A stretch of DNA of 64,000 nucleotides, taken from NCBI GenBank assembly GCA_009809945.1, contig WTPW01000976.1, forward strand, positions 90,227-154,226, in the 5' to 3' direction. How positions within the stretch are numbered: position 1 is the first letter of the stretch; each line of letters begins with the position of its first letter. The stretch is from Gigaspora margarita (taxonomy: Eukaryota > Glomeromycota > Glomeromycetes > Diversisporales > Gigasporaceae). A model generated the notes under the pieces. It did no database searches and was not told the origin of the DNA. It saw only the letters and a list, made by a program, of their open reading frames with translations. Positions 37,098 to 48,237 of this stretch are shown here, piece after piece. The position numbers and the translations under genes were made by a program.

Positions 37098-37758
37098 TTC
37101 AAACAATTTTAATAATTTTACTATCATTAGCACTAGAAAAACTTATTCTACAACTTTTTTTTTTTTTTGTATCAAAGTTTCCACTCTGAGAAAAGGCTTT
37201 TATTCAAGCAAACAGATCAAGAGCACCTCTTTGGGCACCTGACATTTGTTATATTGATGAGGGTACAACTAGTCATACCTGCAACTTTTGGTTGCCTATT
37301 TAAGTAGCCACCCGAAGGTTCCATACTAGCTACCATACCTACAACCCGCATACCAGCATTGCCTATTTAAACCCTCTGGTCCTTGCTTCGTCTGCCAATC
37401 CTACTTGTATTACCAGTACAATCCTCTGTTACATTAGTTAGTCAAGGTTAGTCCTGGATGCTTGCAGAATCCCCTTAGGACTAATTTATCCTCGTAGAAC
37501 ACTTGGTAGAGCAGTCCTTGTCCCACACAGGTATTACCTACATTTCGGTAACTTACGTTATAGCTTTACCTATATACTTGAAGTCAGGGCTAACTATTAA
37601 CCCTACTATTATCTGCTTCTGCTCTTGTGAGGTTCACTTCAATCCCAATACCTACCACAATCTTTCTATCGGTTCTTCCTCAGTATCTCCAAACTTCCAA
37701 ACTAGTTAGCCCAGAAGGGTCGGTCAGCCTGGCTTTAAGTACTAAATAGACTCCCTCC

Positions 37759-38328
37759 TAGAGGTCTGACTCAATGAATACTATTCACTGAATATTCACT
37801 GAATATTCGAATATTTGAATATATAATTTTTCACTGAATAAATATTCGAATATTTAAAATATCACTAAATATATTTATTGAATATTCATTGACTATATAT
37901 ATATATATATATATATAATTTTATAATTTTATTTTATTTTTTAATAATTTATTTGCAATTTTATTGGCTAATTTAAGTGAGATATTATATAATTTTTTAA
38001 AACTAAAATATAAAAAATATTTAATGAATATTCAGTGAATATTCATTGAATATTTTCAAAATTTTTAAACAATATTCGAATAAAAAAATATTGAACAAAT
38101 GAAAATTCGAATACAGTCTTTCCTCATTTATATCAACCCATTTGAATTTGCTTAAATTTATGTTGATAGTGATATTAACGAGGGAATTATATTAAAGTTG
38201 ATATATATGAGGGAATTTTAAATATATAAAAATTTATAAAAATTCATTTTGTGGCTTAGGTTGATATTAACGGGATTGATATTAACGAGGGATGACTGTA
38301 CTTATTTTTTGACCAAGTCAGACCTCTA
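37759..38328. mobile_element. hAT-like MITE, 570 bp, TGAATATTCA-rich
   Basis: Starts TAGAGGTCTGACT and ends AGTCAGACCTCTA. 8-bp duplication ctccctcc (37751-37758) / ctccctca (38329-38336), one mismatch. The interior is rich in 'actgaatattcactgaatat' and contains the pogo-like MITE 38112-38300. It interrupts the tRNA-headed retroposon. Confidence 0.87.
38112..38300. mobile_element. Pogo/Tigger-like MITE, CGTTAATATCAA type
   Basis: TACAGTCTTTCCTCATTTAT on the left and the inverse of ATTAACGAGGGATGACTGTA on the right; TA duplication. Sub-terminal 'tgatattaacgagg' recurs in both orientations. Third level of nesting: retroposon, hAT-like MITE, then this element. Confidence 0.85.
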
Positions 38329-38629
38329 CTCCCTCACCTTGGTACATGTTGCCGAAATACATGTCCTTTTCCTTCGGTGCAACTCCGGCAGCCAGGTTGG
38401 TGAACCCCCTTCTTGAGGATTTTTCATCCAGTTCTCTGGCTCTGGTTTTTGATATTCTAAGTATGGTTAGCACCGTTAAAGATCTTTGCTACTTCCTCAC
38501 TCAGAACTTCTAAACAGGTATTTATTTTCTGATCCTTGGATTTTTTGTGTGCCCGACGGCTTCCATTCAAGATAATGTACCAAAGGATCTATGAGAAGAA
38601 ACAGTTACTATAATACTGGCCTATTATTC

Positions 38630-38711
38630 AAAGCATCGCTAGTGGGATTTGAACCCTAGACCTGCCACTTAGAGCTGACAACTTACCAACTTCTCTAAGT
38701 CACCACACCCC
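38630..38711 (-). ncRNA. tRNA-like pol III head of a retroposon, not a functional tRNA
   Basis: Read on the minus strand, GTGACTTAGAGAAGTTGG gives an A-box-like segment. GGTTCAAATCC (about 38648-38658) is a perfect B-box. The acceptor arms do not pair fully and retroposon body follows directly. It is an internal promoter rather than a tRNA gene. Confidence 0.68.
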
Positions 38712-38948
38712 ATTTTACAACTTTCATTTAATTTTTAAAAACTATTTAAATAATAAACTATTTTTTTATTTTTTAAAAAAAAATATTGACTACTAAGATC
38801 ATATAAAAAATGATCTGCATGTGCTCTACTCTTAAGTAAATTCATTTAATTTGATCAAAAATTGTTCAAAATTTTAGCTTTCATCTAATTTTTGTTATAG
38901 TAATTAAAAAATTATAAAAAAAATCTATAATTAGTATTTCTTGTATAT

Positions 38949-39980
38949 ATATATTTTTTTTTTCACTTTACAACCTTGCGCTAATTTATTAGAAGTTTTT
39001 CATATACAAAATACAAATAAACAATTTCTAACTATAACATTAGGCTAATACCCGACAACTCTACTAGTGCCCAGGTATGGTTGTTGCACTGATATTTGTT
39101 AGTCTCCAAGCCATATATAACATCCCTCATATATCTCTTCGAGAACATATCCAGGTTCTCAGCTACCTCTTCATAGACCATTCCTTCAAAACTTCATCCC
39201 TGAGCTACTCATAAAGATGAATAAAAAAAAAGGAAAAATAAAGGGGGAAAATACAACTAAAAGAAATCCTACAAACAAAACCAAAATAAAAAAAAGAAAA
39301 AGATACAGTAAAAGAGAAGAACAAAAATAAAGTCATGAAAAAACAGAAAATAAAGGTGTTAATACGTCTAAACACTAAACGATAAAAATTATATAATACT
39401 GCGCAAGGAATCGCCTCGCCTAGTATTATAATGTATAAAGAAAGTTCTAGAATTTATTTCCTTTGATCGACCAACTCCTATGCGTCACAACTTCATTACG
39501 CGTTATTCCTGTTTACAACTTCACGTGCCTTCTTCCCGATTAGGATAGAAACAACAATGTCGATCTTTTGAAGGGGTATGCCGAATTTCCCACTTTTATC
39601 AAAATTCCAGAAAAAAAAAGTCCAAGCGAGAATATGGTATGTAGTGTTCAGTATTTTGTACTTGACCATAAAATTTTCTTAAAGAATATGTTGCAAAACT
39701 CATTTCTTGGCTTACCCCTAAGCCAACTATACAAACTTCGTCAACGAAAGCCACTGTCTTTCACCAGAATTTCTTGTACCAAGGGTGCGTTGCTAGTTAT
39801 CTTGCACAACTGACGCTTCTGGCTTGCATGCCAAATATATAAAGGAGTCCTGGAGAATAGAGGAGTCATTGACCTTTATAAAAACCGTAAGTATAGCCGC
39901 TTCTTGATCTGTCACCTTTAACTTTTTGTTTTGCGTTTGTCTAAAAATTTTGGTACAAGTGATCATCAGAAAGAGTTCCG
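38949..39980 (-). mobile_element. Poly(A)-tailed retroposon with perfect 16-bp target duplication
   Basis: agtatttcttgtatat occurs at 38933-38948 and again at 39981-39996. The T-run at 38954-38964 is a poly(A) tail on the minus strand, preceded by 'aataaatt'. The 1.03-kb body is richer in GC than its surroundings (for example 39380-39560). An open frame at 39568-39813 (+) has no recognised domain and is on the wrong strand. It could be a processed copy of a host RNA or a LINE-derived element; the source is not recognised. Confidence 0.75.
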
Positions 39981-40356
39981 AGTATTTCTTGTATATTATT
40001 TACTATAAAAGTTTCAAAATTATAGCTTTTTAATTTAAAAAGTTACAAGAAAAGACTACTTATAATTTTGACTATAAATAACTTTTATTAATATTGTTTT
40101 CATTTTATTTTCTACAAATATAGCTAAAAAATTGTAATTTTTTTTGCAAAAGTAAAATAAAAAAATATATTAATGAAAAATTAACTGATTTATATAAATA
40201 TTTTATAGTAAGTATATTTTGTTCTCCTAAACAACTTTTTTTATCACTTAAAAATCAATTTATTTAGTATTATTTTGACTCTTTTATAGCAACTATAGTA
40301 TCAATAATTATATAAAAATTTTTAAAATAAATTTTAAAAAATTTTTATATACAATT

Positions 40357-41014
40357 TTTTTTTTCACTTTGGCAGTTTCACTAATACTTTATTAAGATAC
40401 TAAGTATATTATTACATTTATATACTTGTTTACTCCTAATTTGCAAGCCTGACATTACCTGGCTATCCTAAGGCATCCAAGTACAACCTATCGCACTAAT
40501 TTAAGATTGTTTAGAAACTAAGAGCTGTGTTAAACTAGTCTAAGTAGGACCCCGAAATATACATAGATAGGTCAGATATAAGTTTGCTTATTATTGAGGT
40601 TTTTTATGCAGATCTTTTCTATTTATAGTAATTTTTTGCTTATTTTTGAAGTTTTTTCTGCAGATCTTTCCTTTTTTAGTAACCCTCTAATTAACCTGAC
40701 CTATCTATGTATATTTCGGGGTCCTGTCTAAGTGCCACACCAAAATGGCTTTTCACCAACTAATATTCTATTGCCTGTTACCAACATGCACAGGTTAAAG
40801 GAACCTTGCTTTTGCTCCATTTTTTCTTCTTTTAACTTCTTCATTAATCTTTTTTCTTTGTTAGTAGAACTTTCTGCATGACTTGGATTAAAGTTTCTTT
40901 TCTGACTCTTCTTTTTAGCTAAATTTCTTGACTTCAGAACCTGTTTTTTCTGCTGATTTCTCTTATGCATCTACTAGATTCCTTCTTTTCGCTCTAATTT
41001 AGCTATCTTTTTAA
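40357..41014 (-). mobile_element. Poly(A)-tailed retroposed fragment with basic reading frame
   Basis: 13-bp target duplication tttatatacaatt (40344-40356 and 41015-41027), with a T-run at the left end marking a minus-strand poly(A) tail. A minus-strand frame at 40728-40970 encodes 80 residues, lysine- and glutamine-rich then ending LVGEKPFWCGT. The frame ends exactly beside a hAT-like MITE (40546-40725), so its natural 3' part was probably separated by that insertion. The source gene is unknown; 40357-40545 is the 3' untranslated part. Confidence 0.68.
40546..40725. mobile_element. hAT-like MITE, 180 bp, AGGACCCCGAAATATAC family
   Basis: Ends AGGACCCCGAAATATACATA and TATGTATATTTCGGGGTCCT. 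Perfect 8-bp duplication gtctaagt (40538-40545 and 40726-40733). An inverted-orientation sister of the same length is at 59432-59611, with a nearly identical interior ('taagtttgcttatt', 'tatgcagatcttttctattt'). Confidence 0.93.
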
Positions 41015-42300
41015 TTTATATACAATTATTAATCATTGCTATATATAAAAATCAAAATAATATTAAGTAAATCAATATTTAATCAATAAAAACAGTTGTT
41101 TATAAAAACAAAATATATTTATACAAATTATTTAACTTTTAATTAGTATTATTTTTTATTTTATATATTTATAAACATAGCTAAAAAAATTTGTAATTTT
41201 TTTATAAAACATAAATAAAAAAATGTATTAATAAAATATTAACTAAAATATAAAAATTTTAAAATAAATAACTTTTTATATTGCATAAAAATTGATTTGC
41301 TTAGAGCATAACATTTATTATATAATATTTATTTACTATAGAGGCTTACTTCCTCCTTAGATAATATATATATGAAATTTAGCCAATTAAATTAAACTAA
41401 GAGGTAAGATTTGTCTTGACCCCTCACTCTCTAAAATATTACTTAATAAATATTATTTCCTTAGTATTATTTTGACTTTTATATATAACAACAATTAATA
41501 ATTGTATATAAAAATTTTCAAAATAAATTTTAAATATAGTGCACAATACTTAAAGACTATACAAACTTTAAAACCCAATAACTTTTGATCTAAAAAGGAT
41601 ATTAAAAAAAGAAGTCATTATTTTATAGCTAAATTAATTTATTACAACTTAGTAGTTTGTTTTTTAACCAATTATATTAATCTTTTAAAATATATAGCCT
41701 TAAAAATATAGTATTTTTATATGATAATATATAAAAAAAGTTAAAAATTGGGATATTAGAACAAATAATCTATCAAATTGTTTTGAATTTATATAATAAC
41801 TTTTTAAAAAAATTTTAACTAATCAAAATATAGAAAATTTGGCCCATCAAATTTATGCAACTTTAAAAATATTAAAAATCAACTTTTTAAATAAATTAAA
41901 ACTTTAAATTTTTAAATTTTAAAAATAGAACAAATATAGTCTTTAAATGTTATACACTATACAGTTATTAATTGTTGCTATATATAAAAATTAAAATAAT
42001 ACTAAGCAAATCAATTTATACAATAAGAAAAGTTGTTTAGTAGAATAAAAATATATCTATTCTAAAACTTTATAAAAATCAGTTAATATTTCATTAATAT
42101 AGTTTTTTTATATTTTTGCAAAAATCAATACTAATAAAAAGTTATTCTATTTGTATGAAATTTTATATTAAATATATTTTGTTTTTTTGTACAAGTATTC
42201 ATATTGTATAAAAATCGATTTATTTAGTATTATTTTGACTTTTCTATATAATAACTATCTATGATTATATATAAAATTTTCAAAATATCTCTACTAAATT

Positions 42301-42868
42301 ACTTTTTATATTAATTATAATTTGTGCTTATATAGAGGTACTTTATAAAGTTAAACTTCTTTATAATCATCTAGGGATATTAAATATTCAAATTAGCCTT
42401 TTTATTTTATAAAATTTTTAGCTAATAAAAAGATTTATATAAACAAATATAACAGAATTGTTTGTAAAAATATGAATATTTATGCTATTTATTCTAGAGG
42501 CTAGGTAAAAAGAATAAAAAAAAGTTAGCAATCTTGACAAGGTTAACAACTATCTTTAATGAACTAAAAGTATTTTTTAGTAAGTTGAAGAACCTTTTAG
42601 AAAGAAAATAGTTGTTATAACAGATTGTGTATAGATACTAATTGAAGTAACCATAAGTTTTTATTGTAGTGATAAAGAATTATCTTAGATAATTTTTGCT
42701 ATATATTGTAATGATATATGTTTGGCTTAGTCCATAGATAATAAAAGCAGAATTGCTAAAATTTAAAAAAAATATATATATATTACCTTTTTTTAATAAT
42801 CACTTGGACCAAATTTTTCTACTAAAGAAAAACAAAAAGTTTTTTGTTAAAGTGTTACCTATACTTAA
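42301..42868. other. AT-rich intergenic stretch
   Basis: No element boundaries or gene recognised; it carries short family F-like fragments near its left edge. Confidence 0.45.
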
Positions 42869-43133
42869 TATATGGGCTAGGTGCTGTGAAAAGAGACCAA
42901 ATTGACAAAACAAAAGATCTTCAGAAAATCAATTTTTATGTTGCAAATCTTATAATAAATTATAAAAAAGTGCAAAATTTAAAGAACAATATAGCAAAAA
43001 TTTTATTAATACAACTACTTTGTGTTTTAAGTAAAAAATGATCTTAATTATATTCTAAATTGATTTATATGAAATAATATCTTTGGAAAAAATTGTCAAT
43101 TTGGTTTCTTTTTGTAGCACCTAGCTCATATAG
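42869..43133. mobile_element. Foldback MITE, GGGCTAGGTGCTGTGAAAAG ends
   Basis: Left 'tatatgggctaggtgctgtg' and 'gagaccaaattgac' pair with right 'gtcaatttggtttc' and 'tgtagcacctagctcatata'. About 40 bp of terminal inverted repeat, 265 bp in all. The frame at 42844-43041 through it is not a gene. Confidence 0.78.
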
Positions 43134-44732
43134 TAGAATAATACAAGAAATAGTTTTTATAAAGATTAACTACTGCTCTAGAAACTTTTTTATATATTTA
43201 ACATACAAGCCAAAAGTATCCTTTTACAAAATAACTAGAAGAAGGTGAAGCAGGACCCCAGATATCTAGTACAAAGATCATATATATGCATTTTAGCAAA
43301 AACCTCTAAAATTTAAAAAGCAAAAAAAACAGTTTTTAGCAATTAATTTAGCATTTAGTAGTTCAATTTGAATGAACTTTTTTTTAAAAAAAGCTCTTAG
43401 TAAGAAATATCTACAAAAAAAAAGATCATTCAATTCTGATTAGGGTCATCAATAAATAATATTATATCAGAGCCATTATACAAAATATTAGTACCAAAAT
43501 TATTTGATTTGGATTACTGAATCAAGAGATATTAACAAAATACTATTGGTTATATCTTTTCTTATAAAATTACTATATAATCAATAGTTTTTTGTAAATA
43601 ACTCTTGATCTAGTAATCCAAGTAAAATAATGTTGGCATTATTGGATTCATCTAATAGAGATAAATTAAATAGTACTAAAATCATCCAAATCAAATTACT
43701 GTATCTTAATATATCCAAGTTTTTGTAAAATTATATATATAAACATACAGATTTTAAAAAAAATTTTTATATAGACTAGAGGGGGTCAAGAGCTACTATA
43801 TAGGGATATATAACATTATTATATTTATGAAACCCTTTCACTGAATTAAAAGTTATTTAACAAAATATAGATTTGTTATTTTTAGCAAATTAGATCAAAA
43901 TTGTTCAAAACCTATATAAGAGATGTTTGGGGTTCTAGTAAAGCTCTTTAATGAAAAATTTTGATAAGAACTAACAAGTTTTTTGTTAACAAAGTATTTG
44001 TGATAAAACAATAGAAAATATCAAAAAAATAAGTTTTCTAAATATATATGTTTTTTTAAATTCAATACAAGTAATTTGTTTTATTTTTTTGACTCTTTGA
44101 AATTTTGACAAAGTGGGCATTTTGGTTTACTTCTTTCAAAAAATTAGCAATATTTACTTTACCATATTAGAATCAAGTCATAAATGAATTTTAGATCTTG
44201 TGAAATAAACAATGAATAATACATAAAGTATTTTGAAAAAAAATCTGAGCTAAAAATTTTTTTTAAAACATTTTTTTTTGTTATAATTTTCTTTTTTTTT
44301 TATTTTTTATTTTTGTTTTATTTGTCTATCTTTATGTTCTTGTAGGCTAAAGATTTTTTTAGCTAAAGATTTTTTTAGCAATAGTTTTTTATCTATATAT
44401 AATAATTTAAATTTAATTTAAAGTAGAAATTACTTTTTTTAGTATTATATAATTTTTATGATAGTTTTCTTTTTGGTACCAAATTTTAATTGGCCTAAGG
44501 CCTTGTATTTTTTTTTTGATATATGTTTTTTTATTTTTTTTTTTAGTTTTTTTTCTTTTTACTCTATTTTTTGTTTCTTTTTGCTCTTTTTAGTTTAGTT
44601 TTTCCTCACATTTCCAAGACTATTTTTTTTAGACTATACTCTTGTATAGTAGTATGAAGCTAATGTACTAGTTAGAGTTTTCAGAAATTTTATATGATAA
44701 TTCATATTTGGTTTAGTTGTCTAGATTAGATA
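43134..44732. repeat. AT-rich repeat debris; direct repeat 43562-43824
   Basis: 43562-43824 is the second copy of the segment at 35809-36062, in the same orientation and about equally long. 43250-43275 has an 'aggaccccagatatctag' motif like the AGGACCCC MITE end, but no partner was found. 44290-44600 is T-rich low-complexity DNA. No gene. Confidence 0.55.
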
Positions 44733-44940
44733 ATACAGTATAGAATTTCAAAAAACTCTAATATAACTTAGATCTGAGGCTATATAATTTTAGTAGTATT
44801 TTAGCCAAATAAATATATAAAACAGATCAAAATTTAAAAATTACTATATAAAAATACAATGTTTAATGACATTTATACAAAAATTTTTTTTAAAAAACAT
44901 CTAAGTTATATATTAGAGTTTTTTGAGATCTTGTTAGTAT
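44733..44940. mobile_element. Foldback MITE, TCAAAAAACTCTAATAT ends
   Basis: 'tttcaaaaaactctaatata' with 'acttagat' on the left pairs with 'atctaagttatatattagag' and 'ttttttgagat' on the right. About 208 bp with an AT-rich loop. No target duplication assigned. Confidence 0.65.
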
Positions 44941-45261
44941 TGTTTATTCTTTGCAAACTCGTATATACTTGTTTTTACAATATATTATAGACAAAAAGAT
45001 CATATTTGGTAAATCTCCTCTAAGAAAAAAATATATATATATATGTTTTATATATAATATAAAAACTATTTATTAACAATTGCTATAAGTAAAATAAATC
45101 TAAAATTAATTTAAATCAATCTAGATTAGATTATAATAACTATATTTAAAATCTAATAATAGTACTTTTTTGTAGCTGTCTAAGCTATTTGGTTTGTAAA
45201 TACTACTTTATTTCAAAATTATCAAGTTTTCAAAATCAATCTGTATTTTTTTTTTTAATTT

Positions 45262-45670
45262 TAATATAGTACAAGAAGCCTATACTCAACATGTTTTAAT
45301 TTTTAAATTAATATAATTTTTTGTACAAAAGGTTTTTTAAAAACCTGACTAGTAAATTTGTAGAGCAATATTAGTTCTATAAATTTGCCAAATATTTTTT
45401 TAAAAAACCTTCTCTATAAAAAGTTGATGTGTTTTAAAGATTACTATTGTTTTATATATAATTATTATATGTTTTAATTTTAGTTAACTTTAAAGTGCTA
45501 TAACTTTTTATAAAGACAACATTTTAAAAATCTGACCAGTAACTTTGTTCATTATAATAAGCATTGCAAATTTGCCAAATAGCTTTTAAAAATATTGTTT
45601 CTATAAAAAGTTGATGCATTTTAAAGTTATACTATTTTATTGTTTAGTATAGACTTCTTGCACTATACTA
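45262..45670. mobile_element. Foldback MITE, TAGTATAGTGCAAGAAG ends
   Basis: TAATATAGTACAAGAAGCCT on the left and the inverse of AGACTTCTTGCACTATACTA on the right. The interior contains two related blocks ('ataaatttgccaaatatttt', 'caaatttgccaaatagcttt'; 'ctataaaaagttgatg' twice), so it has internal direct as well as inverted repetition. Confidence 0.7.
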
Positions 45671-45857
45671 ATAGTAGTAAGCTATCCATCTATTTTATTT
45701 ATAACTCAAACAAATACATTAGTAATACATTTTTAAGGCTATATAATCCATTTTATTTATTTTTATACCTTATCTAACTTGTCTATTTTAGCTATTCAAA
45801 ACTCCAATACACATTTTGATTTTTGATTTTTAGCAAAAACCAGCTTTAAAACTAGAG

Positions 45858-46256
45858 TACGGGAAAAAAAGCCTGGTTGATTTTGGAAATTTTAAAGGCT
45901 ATAAAAGCAGTGTTTCACAATTGGTACTTAAGTTGAAATTAGTATATGTATTTAGTATAATAAATACATTTTTAACAAATGGATACTATTTGTTTTTCTT
46001 ACATACCTGCTACCAGTAACAAGCCTTCAAAGTTGAATAGGCCAGGCCTGAGCCCAACCTGTTTAGGCCCAGCCCATTCAACTTTGAAAGCTTGTTACTG
46101 GTAGTAGGCATGTAAGAAAAACAAATAGAGTCCATTTGCTAAAAATGTGTATATTATACTAAATACATATACTGATTTCGACTTAAGTACCAATTGTGAA
46201 ACACTGCTTTTATAGCCTTCAAAATTTTTAAAATCAACCAGGCTTTTTTTTTTACA
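45858..46256. mobile_element. About 400-bp near-perfect palindrome
   Basis: Left and right halves pair almost end to end. Examples: 'aaaaagcctggttgatttt' with 'aaaatcaaccaggctttttt'; 'gctataaaagcagtgtttca' with 'tgaaacactgcttttatagc'; 'accagtaacaagc' with 'gcttgttactggt'. The apex (about 46035-46085) is GC-rich ('taggccaggcctgagcccaa'). It is an uninterrupted foldback with few mismatches. Confidence 0.85.
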
Positions 46257-46273
46257 TCCTATTTAAAACCATA

Positions 46274-46542
46274 TACCATATAGACCTGAAATAATGCTCA
46301 GGGGCATTATTTCGAAATCTAGGCCCCCTTAAAATAGCATATGTGATCTCAAATTAATGCTCATGCGCGCCCCCGAATTAACGCGCACCCTACTATGCAA
46401 GATATATATGCGCATTATTTTGAAATTATTTAGGCTCTGAAAATCATCTCTATTTCGAAATAACGCACATGGGCGTACTCAAAATAACGCGCAGGTCAAT
46501 TAATTAATGCGCAGGTGGGTGTTATTTCAGGTCTATACGGTA
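46274..46542. mobile_element. TA-type MITE, TATAGACCTGAAATAA ends
   Basis: TACCATATAGACCTGAAATA on the left; inverse TATTTCAGGTCTATACGGTA on the right; 269 bp. The interior repeats '(c)ataacgcgca'/'tgcgcatta' motifs and is richer in CpG than its neighbours. It lies 17 bp from the 400-bp palindrome. 46543-46839, to the next element, has no recognised content. Confidence 0.83.
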
Positions 46543-46839
46543 ATAAACTAATATCATATGCCAAAAATATGGCACTATAAGTTTATAAGGAAAGTGACAA
46601 AAATCAGGTGATTTTTTAGAGGGAGAGGAAGAGTAAAAAAAGTTGAAATTATATATAGGAACCTGACCAAATTTATATTAAGAAGAGGGAGAGGAGGATA
46701 GGCCTTTGATAAAAAATAATCAGATGATTAATGACATGGCCCTAAAGTATCTTTTAAATTTTAGCTTCTTATTATATCTCATAACTTTGATTATTCAAAT
46801 TAAAAATTCTAATTCAAAAATGTTCTAAAGGTTTTGATA

Positions 46840-47037
46840 CACCAGTTGTTTACAATACTATAGTACTACTAGATCTATCAATTGATGTTCTGGATCTCTG
46901 TTTTCTGTAGTGTTTCAGTTTTCTAATATGTAAAATTTGTATTATAGATTTTTTTGATTTTCACTACTACTAAAAATTGAACTGACAACTTTCTGATTAG
47001 CATTCTTGAAGCATAACTGCTATGCTATCAACCCAAA
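46840..47037 (-). mobile_element. SINE, minus strand, 3'-truncated copy
   Basis: Minus strand: GGGTTGATAGCATAGCAGTT...ATGC forms the A-box region and 'agttgtcagttcaattttta' the B-box region. The body segment 'aaaactgaaacactacagaa' matches the SINE at 3689-4280 ('gaaactaaaacactgtaaga'). The 3' half of the family body is missing or decayed, so the left limit is approximate. Confidence 0.65.
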
Positions 47038-47835
47038 AAACAATTTGGATTTTTAATTATCTATAAATAACTTAAATAATTATAATACAATAAAAATTAA
47101 CTACTATATTATAAACATTATTATTAATTTTAAATAATAAAAGTTTTTTTAGTTGGTAAAAAGCTTTTATTTAATTTAATAAAGATAAAAACAAGATCTC
47201 ATCTTTAACATTATTACTAATACATTAATCTTTAGTATTTATTCAAACGTTAATATGGGTTAACCAAGTCACTCGGATTACTCAAGCTATTAATCCAGTT
47301 TGTGACCCATCTTATTAGCAGGTAGGTAAGCCAAAGCCTAAATTTTATACTCTAATTTATGCTAAATTTAGCATAAGATAGATTCGTCTTATGCGCCACA
47401 TTGTAAATTTAGGTTTGGAAAGTTCTAATATTTAGGCACCGTTTTGTTTTCTCCAGCTAGAAGTTTCGATTAGCCCAAAATAGTTTCAGGCAGCATCATT
47501 ACATATAAGAGCATTTCCAGGTAATATTAAAAAATTATATTTTTAATTTTAAAACGTGAATTGATAGTAGATTTTTTTAAAAATTTAACTGTTAGTTCTA
47601 ATTTAAGTACTTAAACAATGGTCTGGAAATTTAGAAAATAGAAAATCAAACAGCCTTATAATAATGAGCCGGCGAAAAATGCTATCGATTTTAAAATAGC
47701 CCGGCTGAGCCAATTTTTATATTTCGGCTTTAGTCGAGTCGACAAATTTAGGTCAACTATACTAATCGGGATAATGTTACCCATCGGCCAATAGAATTAC
47801 ACATGAAACAAAATGTTGCACACGAGGATCTGCAA
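47038..47835. other. Intergenic stretch 3' of the dynamin gene
   Basis: AT-rich to about 47400, then more complex. 47240-47330 resembles the ACCTG/GGTTAC repeats of the composite element at 30341-31965. 47660-47760 is richer in C and G ('gccggcgaaaaatgctatcg', 'agtcgagtcgac'). No gene recognised. Confidence 0.45.
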
Positions 47836-48048
47836 ACCGCAACCAAATTCAGCAGATCGGCAAAATTTAGAGTCGGTACATCGAAGCTAGGCTGGCATTA
47901 ATATTATAGCAAAATTAGTGTTTGGACAATTTTACTTAGTATGTGGGCTACTGGTTTATTACGTAGTAATAATTCATGCAATTTTAGGCAAAGTTAATCA
48001 AATTCGACCAGGAATTTTGGTCGATCTGCTGAATTTCGGTTACGCGAC
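47836..48048. mobile_element. Foldback element beside the dynamin 3' end
   Basis: 'aaccaaattcagcagatcgg' with 'caaaatt' pairs with 'aattttggtcgatctgctga' and 'atttcggtt'. About 30-bp arms and a 130-bp loop. It ends about 190 bp beyond the dynamin stop codon, so it may overlap the gene's 3' region. Confidence 0.6.
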
Positions 48049-48237
48049 GAATCTATCCCCATCAAATTTCGCTTATTACAGATAATTTATTTTCTATTAA
48101 CACAGCCTGCTTAACAAATAATATTTAACATATTTGGCTCACAATAAAATACAACGAGTATTTGTAGCTGATCCTAATAAATGTTGAAATAAAATAGATG
48201 TTGCCATTTAGATGTCTACATCATATCGTACATATAA

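Larger units (their letters stand above)
37155..38711 (-). mobile_element. tRNA-headed poly(A) retroposon, minus strand, split by a hAT-like MITE
   Basis: Minus strand: the tRNA-like head starts at 38711, the body runs to 38329, resumes at 37758, and ends in a poly(A) tail (T-run 37155-37169). Target duplication attctacaac (37145-37154) / attttacaac (38712-38721), one mismatch. Without the 570-bp MITE the unit is about 1.0 kb and relatively GC-rich. No protein is recognised. It is probably a long SINE mobilised by a LINE. Confidence 0.78.
39997..42300. repeat. Block of family F foldback repeats
   Basis: Copies of the F modules at 39997-40356, 41015-41310, about 41455-41530 and 41940-42300, in both orientations, with 'tatatataaaaatcaaaata' and 'ttagtattattttgactttt' as signatures. 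The first and second are halves of one palindrome split by the retroposon 40357-41014. 41540-41935 is other A/T-rich repeat debris. Confidence 0.65.

Noticed and set aside
38630-38711. Functional tRNA-Ser or tRNA-Leu gene
   Set aside because: The B-box is perfect but the acceptor arms fail to pair and the unit is the head of a poly(A) retroposon with target duplications.
39568-39813. 81-codon plus-strand gene
   Set aside because: It lies antisense in a poly(A) retroposon, has no recognised domain, and no upstream or downstream exons fit.
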